This document shows positions 59,187 through 64,000 of a stretch of 64,000 nt of DNA, piece by piece; position 1 is the stretch's first letter; each line of letters opens with the position of its first letter. A program made the translations under genes and the position numbers. Below the pieces are notes generated by a model, which was not told where the DNA came from, ran no database searches, and worked only from the letters and a program-made list of their open reading frames with translations. The DNA comes from JAKACA01 sp052143575 (GTDB lineage Bacteria; Actinomycetota; Acidimicrobiia; Acidimicrobiales; Bog-793). The stretch lies in the NCBI GenBank assembly GCA_052143575.1, contig JBKQSP010000026.1:1-64000 (forward strand). The letters are read 5' to 3'.

Positions 59187-60088
59187 CCACGACGGGGGCG
59201 GACCCCGAAGGCGCGGCGTCAGCGGCCGCCGGCCTCTCCGTCGCAACGAAGGCCGCCGTGCTGTGCGACGCCCTCCCGTACATCCGGCGTTTTGCCGGCA
59301 GGGTGGTTGTCGTCAAGTACGGCGGCAGCGCCATCGGTGACGAGCAGCTGACGCTGCGGCGTTTCGCCGAGGACATCGTCTTGCTGCGCTCGATCGGGAT
59401 GCTCCCCGTCGTCGTGCATGGGGGCGGGCCGCAGATCGGAGCCCTCATGGAGCGGCTCGGCAAGGTGCCGGAGTTCCGAGACGGCCTGCGCGTCACCGAC
59501 GCCGAGACGCTCGACATCGCCCGCATGGTGCTCGTCGGGAAAGTGAACCGGGACATCGTCGGGGCGATCAACGTGCACGGGCCGCTCGCCGTCGGACTCT
59601 CGGGTGAGGACGCCGGGCTCATCGTGGCCTCGCAGCGGGATCCCTCCCTCGGCTACGTCGGCGACGTCGACTCCGTCGACTCGTCCATCCTGCGCCGCCT
59701 CGTGGCCGAGGGACTCGTGCCCGTCGTGGCGACGATCGGCTCCGATCTCACCGGCCAGGCCTACAACATCAATGCCGACACGGTCGCCGGTGCCGTCGCC
59801 GAGTCGCTCGAGGCGGAGAAGCTCATCTTCCTGACCGACGTCGACGGCATCCGCCAGGAGCCGGCAAACGCCGCGACGCTCATCTCGAGGCTGGCGGCCG
59901 ACGACGTCGACGGCCTCATCGCGGCGGGCGTCATCGCCGGCGGCATGATCCCGAAGGCGCAGGCGTGCGCCTGGGCCGTCCGCCACGGTGTCGCCAGCGC
60001 CCACGTCCTCGACGGCCGCGTCGAGCACGCCCTCATCCTCGAGCTGCTCACACCGGAAGGAGTCGGCACCATGGTGGTCCCGAAGTGA
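59183..60088 (+). CDS. argB: Acetylglutamate kinase
   Basis: A 301-residue amino-acid kinase. VVVKYGGSAIGDE, VVHGGGPQIGALM, GLRVTD, YNINADTVAGAVA and LIFLTDVDGI are in order, with IAGGMIPKAQAC at the end. It phosphorylates N-acetylglutamate and is the usual arginine-feedback target; the N-terminal 20 residues could form the regulatory helix of arginine-sensitive forms, though that cannot be confirmed. GTG 59183 overlaps argC. argJ, often between argC and argB, is absent. Confidence 0.95.
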   Translation: MTTTGADPEGAASAAAGLSVATKAAVLCDALPYIRRFAGRVVVVKYGGSAIGDEQLTLRRFAEDIVLLRSIGMLPVVVHGGGPQIGALMERLGKVPEFRDGLRVTDAETLDIARMVLVGKVNRDIVGAINVHGPLAVGLSGEDAGLIVASQRDPSLGYVGDVDSVDSSILRRLVAEGLVPVVATIGSDLTGQAYNINADTVAGAVAESLEAEKLIFLTDVDGIRQEPANAATLISRLAADDVDGLIAAGVIAGGMIPKAQACAWAVRHGVASAHVLDGRVEHALILELLTPEGVGTMVVPK

Positions 60089-61290
60089 CACCCAAACCGG
60101 TACAAACGCCCATCCTCATGGAGACCTACCCGCCGCCGCCCGTCACCTTCGTGAGCGGCAGCGGCACGGTCCTCGTCGACTCAGACGGCAAGCATTACCT
60201 CGACTTCCTGTCCGGCCTGGCGGTCACCTCGCTCGGGCATGCTCATCCGCACGTCGCCGTGGCGGTCGAGCACCAGGCGAACCGGCTCGTGCACGTGTCC
60301 AACCTCTTCGGCAACGAGCTCGGGCCGCGCCTCGCCCGCACGATCGACCGCCTCGTCGGAGACGGCCAGCCGGCTGGAGGTCGCGTGTTCTTCGGCAATT
60401 CCGGCGCGGAGGCGAACGAATGCGCCATCAAACTGGCGCGCCGCTACTTCAGCCGCGCGGTGCCCGCCGGGCAGGCTGCCCGCTACGTCGTCGTCTCCGC
60501 CCACGGGTCGTTCCATGGTCGGACGCTGGCGACGTTGCACGCCACGGGCCAGTCCTCCAAGCACGTGGGGTTCGCGCCGATGCCGGAGGGTTTCGAGCAT
60601 GCGGACTTCGGCGATGTGGCGGCACTGGAGGAGGCGACGAGCGGAGCGACGGTGGCCGCCGTCCTCCTCGAAGCCATCCAAGGGGAAGGCGGTGTGGTGC
60701 CGTCACCGCCCGGGTACCTGAAGGCCGTGCGGGATCTCTGCGACGAGCGCGGCATCCTCCTCATCGTCGACGAAATCCAGACGGGCCTCGGCCGAACAGG
60801 GCGCTGGTTCGCCTTTCAGGGAGCCGACATCGCGCCCGACATCGTGACGATGGCAAAGGCGCTCGGCAACGGCTTCCCGATCGGCGCCTGCTGGGCGCGC
60901 GGCGACGTGGCGGCCGCTTTCCAGCCCGGCGACCACGGCAGCACGTTCGGCGGGCAACCGCTCGCCTGTGCGGCTGCGATCGCCACGCTCGAGGTCATGG
61001 AGGAGATGGACGCCCCTGCGGCGGCGACGGCCGCCGGCAAGCACCTCACCGAAGGGCTGCTCACCATCGCGGGCGTGTCCGACGTGCGCGGGGCCGGTCT
61101 GCTCCTCGGGGTCCTGCTGGAGCCTGGGATCGACGCCACGGCCGCCGTCCGGACATCCCTCGAGCGCGGCCTCGTCGTGAACGCCCCTGTGCCGGGCGTC
61201 ATCCGCCTCGCCCCGCCGCTCAACGTCTCGGCGGCCGAGATCGATGAGGCCGTCGCCATCCTGCGAAGCGTCATGGAGGAGCTCGTATGA
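60085..61290 (+). CDS. argD: Acetylornithine aminotransferase
   Basis: A 401-residue class III aminotransferase. FLSGLAVTSLGHAHPHV, FFGNSGAEANECAIKLAR, AHGSFHGRTLATL, VDEIQTGLGRTG and the PLP lysine in TMAKALGNGFPIGA are intact, as is GSTFGGQPLA. GTG 60085 overlaps the argB stop (GTGA); ATG 60118 (METYPPPPV) is an alternative. It overlaps argF by 4 bp. It transaminates acetylglutamate semialdehyde. Confidence 0.95.
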   Translation: MTPKPVQTPILMETYPPPPVTFVSGSGTVLVDSDGKHYLDFLSGLAVTSLGHAHPHVAVAVEHQANRLVHVSNLFGNELGPRLARTIDRLVGDGQPAGGRVFFGNSGAEANECAIKLARRYFSRAVPAGQAARYVVVSAHGSFHGRTLATLHATGQSSKHVGFAPMPEGFEHADFGDVAALEEATSGATVAAVLLEAIQGEGGVVPSPPGYLKAVRDLCDERGILLIVDEIQTGLGRTGRWFAFQGADIAPDIVTMAKALGNGFPIGACWARGDVAAAFQPGDHGSTFGGQPLACAAAIATLEVMEEMDAPAAATAAGKHLTEGLLTIAGVSDVRGAGLLLGVLLEPGIDATAAVRTSLERGLVVNAPVPGVIRLAPPLNVSAAEIDEAVAILRSVMEELV

Positions 61291-62228
61291 CACGTCACCT
61301 GCTCACGATGTCCGATCTGCGTCCGGCCGAGCTGGCCGACGTGCTGAATCGCTCAGACGCCCCACCGTCCGCACGCGTGCTCGACGGCCGTGGTGTCGCC
61401 CTGCTCTTCGAGCATCCCTCTGCCCGGACCCGAAACGCCTGCGAGATGGCGGTCGTGCAGCTGGGGGGCCATCCCGTGACGATTCGGGGCGAGGAGGTGG
61501 GCATCGACCGGCGTGAGACGGCCGAGGACGTCGCCCGCACGCTGGCGTGCTACCACGCCGTCATCGCCGCCCGCGTCGAGCGGCATGGCACGCTCGAGCG
61601 CATGGCAGCCGCCCTCGACGCCGCCGACGAGAGTGTCCCGGTCGTCAACCTGCTCTCCGACCGTGAGCACCCGCTGCAGGCGATCGCCGATGTGCTCACG
61701 ATCCGCCAGCACTTCGGCGATCTCGACGGCCGTGTCATCGCCTTCATCGGCGACGCCAACAACGTCTGCCGCTCGCTCATCGGGGCGGCCTCGAAGATGG
61801 GGACGCACGTGCGAGTCGCCTCGCCGGCCGGCTACGGGGTCGAGGACGGCCCGGCGATGCCCGAGGACTGGCTCGTCGAGAGCTTCCACTCCCCGCAGGA
61901 AGCCGCCGACGGGGCCGACGTCCTCTACACCGACGTTTGGACCTCGATGGGCCAGGAGGAGGAGAAGGTGGCCCGGCGCCAGGTCTTCGCCGGCTACACC
62001 GTCGACGAGGCCCTCGTCGCGCAGGCGTCGCCGCACGCCATCGTGCTGCACTGCCTGCCCGCCCACCGCGGTGAGGAGATCACCGACGGCGTCCTCGGCG
62101 GGCCACAGAGCCGCGTGTGGCAGCAGGCGACGAACCGCATGCACGCCACACGAGGATTGCTCGAGTTCCTCACGCTGGAGGCGGAGGCGAGCGGCCATCA
62201 CGAGCACGGCCTGGAGGTGCCGGCATGA
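61287..62228 (+). CDS. argF: Ornithine carbamoyltransferase
   Basis: A 313-residue transcarbamylase. The carbamoyl-phosphate loop is FEHPSARTRNACEMA (most have SxRTR, conserved here), DREHPLQAIADVLTI, FIGDANNVCRSL and the ornithine motif HCLPAHRGEEITD. It makes citrulline. ATG 61287 overlaps argD and its stop overlaps argR, so argB-D-F-R are continuous. The HPLQ form replaces the common HPCQ without touching the catalytic residues. Confidence 0.95.
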   Translation: MTRHLLTMSDLRPAELADVLNRSDAPPSARVLDGRGVALLFEHPSARTRNACEMAVVQLGGHPVTIRGEEVGIDRRETAEDVARTLACYHAVIAARVERHGTLERMAAALDAADESVPVVNLLSDREHPLQAIADVLTIRQHFGDLDGRVIAFIGDANNVCRSLIGAASKMGTHVRVASPAGYGVEDGPAMPEDWLVESFHSPQEAADGADVLYTDVWTSMGQEEEKVARRQVFAGYTVDEALVAQASPHAIVLHCLPAHRGEEITDGVLGGPQSRVWQQATNRMHATRGLLEFLTLEAEASGHHEHGLEVPA

Positions 62229-62767
62229 GCGAGGCAGGCATGACGGCCGCCGCTGAGGAGGTTGACGACCTCAGCGGGAGCATGGCCGACGAAACCATCA
62301 GGAAGGTCTCCAAGGCGCGACGACGACACGTGATCGCCCAGCTCCTGACGGATCACACCGTCACGAGTCAGGAGCAGCTCGCCGATCTGCTCGCCGTCGA
62401 GGGCATCTACGCCACGCAGGCCACGGTCTCGCGCGACCTCGAGGAGATCGGCGCCCTCAAGGTGCGAGTCCACGGCATGGAGCGAACGGTGTACGCCCTC
62501 GCCGAGCTGCCGAAGGATCAGGTCGTGCCCACCGAGCACCTCCGCCGGGTCCTCGGGGAGTGGGTCGTCGATGTGGCCTCCTCGGGCAACCTCGTCGTCT
62601 TGCGAACGCCGCCGGGCTCCGCTCACGTCGTGGCTTCGGCTCTCGACCGGACGAGTGTCGCCGGTGTCATCGGGACGGTCGCCGGCGACGACACCGTCCT
62701 CGTGGTGGCCGCCGAGGACGGCGGGGCTGCCCTGGCGGATCGCCTGACCGAGATCGCCGGCTTGTAG
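62225..62767 (+). CDS. argR: Arginine repressor
   Basis: A 180-residue ArgR. The winged-helix part SKARRRHVIAQLLTDHTVTS, then SQEQLADLL and YATQATVSRDLEEIGALKV, reads the ARG box. The C-terminal arginine-binding half has PGSAHVVASALDRT and GTVAGDDTVLVV with the conserved acidic pair for arginine. It forms hexamers and represses arg genes when arginine is plentiful. ATG 62225 overlaps argF, so it is in the operon it probably controls through the boxes at 58137-58175. About 25 extra N-terminal residues. Confidence 0.95.
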   Translation: MSEAGMTAAAEEVDDLSGSMADETIRKVSKARRRHVIAQLLTDHTVTSQEQLADLLAVEGIYATQATVSRDLEEIGALKVRVHGMERTVYALAELPKDQVVPTEHLRRVLGEWVVDVASSGNLVVLRTPPGSAHVVASALDRTSVAGVIGTVAGDDTVLVVAAEDGGAALADRLTEIAGL

Positions 62768-62904
62768 GGCTCGGTCGGTCACGGGGCGTCGGTCGTCGGC
62801 GTCCGGTCGTCGAGGCCCTGGTCGATGAAGCCCCCGTCGTCGAGGTCCGGTCGCAGCGCTTGTCGAAGGTCCGGTCGGCCGCTCCGGTGCGGTCGCCGGC
62901 GAGA

Positions 62905-62932
62905 TTGCATGCAGTCAGAGAATCAGTACGCT
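62905..62932 (+). promoter_or_regulatory. Candidate promoter for argG
   Basis: TTGCAT at 62905-62910 and TACGCT at 62927-62932 are spaced 16 bp and sit about 55 bp before the argG ATG, in the only larger gap of the operon. The pattern is a reasonable sigma-70 match. An AT-richer GCATGCAGTCAGAGAATCA stretch covers it but is not a clear ARG box. Confidence 0.4.
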
Positions 62933-62969
62933 CGGCGCCGAGCCGAGGGAGACGGCGCCAGGCGCCGAG
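62931..62969 (+). promoter_or_regulatory. Structured argG leader next to the ribosome site
   Basis: CTCGGCGCCGAG (62931-62942) is a perfect palindrome and CGGCGCC-A-GGCGCCG (62952-62966) a second hairpin. CTCGGCGCC can instead pair with GGCGCCGAG at 62961-62969, running into the GAGGAGGAAGG ribosome site. The alternatives could modulate argG translation; no known riboswitch matches. Confidence 0.4.
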
Positions 62970-62986
62970 GAGGAAGGTCGATTCAC

Positions 62987-64000
62987 ATGGGACCCCGCGT
63001 GGTGCTCGCATACTCAGGAGGCCTCGACACATCGGTGGCCGTCCACTGGCTCGGAGCCGAGCTCGGCTACGAGGTCATCGCTGTCGCCGTCGACGTCGGC
63101 CAAGGCGGTGACGTCGGTCCCCTCCCCGAGCGGGCGCGAGCCGCCGGCGCGATCGAAGCCGTCGTCATCGACGCCAAGGAGGAGTTCGCCCGCGAGATCC
63201 TCCTGCCCTCACTCGCCGCCAATGCCCGCTACGAAGGTCGCTACCCGCTCGTCTCGGCTCTCTCGCGACCGATCATCGTGAAGCACCTCGTCGCAACGGC
63301 CCGCCAGTTCGGGGCCGTCGCCGTCGCCCACGGCTGCACCGGCAAGGGCAACGACCAGGTCCGTTTCGACGTGGCGACACGGGCGCTCGCCCCCGACCTC
63401 GACATCGTCGCCCCCGTCCGCACCTGGGGCATGACGCGTGAGCAGACGATCGGCTATGCGGAGAAGCACGACCTCCCGATTACGATCTCTCGTGAGCGCA
63501 TCTACTCGATCGACGAGAACCTCTGGGGTCGCTCCATCGAGTGCGGCATCCTCGAGGACCCCTGGGAGGCGCCCCCTGCGGACGTGTTCACCCGCACGGT
63601 GCCGACGGCGACCGAGACCTTCGAGGTCGTGGTGGGCTTCGAGGGCGGGGTGCCCGTCAGCCTCGACGGCGAGCGACTCGGGCTCGTGGAGCTCATCGGC
63701 CGCATCGACGCCGCCGCCGGCTCGATCGGTTTCGGCCGCGTCGACATGGTGGAGGGCCGCCGCGTCGGTATCAAGAGCCGCGAGGTCTACGAGTGCCCAG
63801 GGGCACTCGCCCTCATCGCGGCTCACCTCGATCTCGAGGGCATGACGCTCGAGCGTGACGTGGCACATGAGAAGGCGCGTCTCGAGCCCCGATTCGCCGA
63901 GCTCGCCTACGACGGCCACTGGTACTCGCCGCTTCGCGAGGCCGTCTCGGCCTTCATGGCAAGCACACAGCGCTTCGTCACCGGTGAGGTGCGCTTGCGC
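62987..64000 (+). CDS. argG: Argininosuccinate synthase (3' end beyond the window)
   Basis: At least 338 residues in frame to the last base, with no stop. MGPRVVLAYSGGLDTSVAVH carries the ATP pyrophosphatase loop, then HGCTGKGNDQVRFD, APVRTWGMTREQTIGYA, SIDENLWGRSIE and LNG-type GVPVSLDGERL. It joins citrulline and aspartate. ATG 62987 is 12 nt after an AGGAGGA site. About 60 residues are missing; argH would be expected next. It is separated from argR by 219 bp with its own candidate promoter. Confidence 0.96.
   Translation, partial: MGPRVVLAYSGGLDTSVAVHWLGAELGYEVIAVAVDVGQGGDVGPLPERARAAGAIEAVVIDAKEEFAREILLPSLAANARYEGRYPLVSALSRPIIVKHLVATARQFGAVAVAHGCTGKGNDQVRFDVATRALAPDLDIVAPVRTWGMTREQTIGYAEKHDLPITISRERIYSIDENLWGRSIECGILEDPWEAPPADVFTRTVPTATETFEVVVGFEGGVPVSLDGERLGLVELIGRIDAAAGSIGFGRVDMVEGRRVGIKSREVYECPGALALIAAHLDLEGMTLERDVAHEKARLEPRFAELAYDGHWYSPLREAVSAFMASTQRFVTGEVRLR

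Overview
This 64 kb window comes from a high-GC actinobacterium, most likely an environmental Acidimicrobiia-type lineage; the class assignment is an inference. Pointers to Actinobacteria are a mycothiol synthase homologue (mshD), several luciferase-like and Ddn-like enzymes of types that usually use coenzyme F420, menaquinone genes, a polyprenol-phosphate mannose synthase-type enzyme, frequent GTG/TTG starts, and a mycobacterial-type steroid ring-degradation gene set. More than twenty gene junctions are 1-4 bp stop/start overlaps (ATGA, GTGA, TGATG). I saw no rRNA, tRNA, CRISPR array, transposase, prophage or integrase. No gene-free stretch exceeds about 220 bp.

Layout. (1) 1-5.6 kb: a TetR regulator, then a tight five-gene block: two luciferase-like monooxygenases, an unknown alpha/beta-barrel-like protein, an aldehyde dehydrogenase and a Ddn-type oxidoreductase. 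(2) 5.6-7.4 kb: a two-gene ABC transporter. (3) 7.4-26.4 kb: a catabolic region holding recognisable counterparts of the Mycobacterium HIP (steroid C/D-ring) genes echA20, ipdA, ipdB, fadD3, ipdF, fadA6 and ipdC, with several short-chain dehydrogenases and a MaoC hydratase. It is interspersed with an MFS exporter, an alpha/beta hydrolase coupled to a 1191-residue cyclase-ATPase-TPR protein, and an agmatinase-like ureohydrolase. The echA20 homologue carries a one-base frameshift. (4) 26.4-36.2 kb: an OafA-type acyltransferase, an acyl-CoA ligase, a TetR/nucleoside-phosphorylase pair, a YbhN-type membrane protein, an AI-2E-family permease, a GT2 glycosyltransferase and an alpha/beta hydrolase. 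(5) 36.2-43.1 kb: hisD-hisC-menG-menF on the minus strand, a 62-residue unknown, nth and mshD. (6) 43.1-51.3 kb: rlmN-hisB-hisH-hisA-hisF-groES-like-hisI-trpE-ygfZ-like-DMT on the plus strand. (7) 51.4-54.4 kb: a secreted polysaccharide deacetylase with bulb-lectin repeats, and an amidase. (8) 54.5-58.1 kb: trpC-trpF-trpB-(25-codon ORF)-trpA. (9) 58.2-64 kb: argC-argB-argD-argF-argR-argG (argG runs off the end), preceded by a palindromic AT-rich operator that looks like tandem ARG boxes.

How the parts work together. The first third looks catabolic: CoA activation by FadD3, dehydrogenation by SDRs, ring opening by EchA20 and IpdAB, and thiolysis by FadA6. The FadE-type acyl-CoA dehydrogenases of the mycobacterial pathway are not in this window. 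The last third is a biosynthetic supercluster covering most of histidine, tryptophan and arginine synthesis. hisG, hisE, trpD, trpG, argJ and argH are not seen here. Arginine genes are probably autoregulated by ArgR, whose gene lies inside the operon. Comparisons with Mycobacterium proteins are from memory of the families; no alignment was run.
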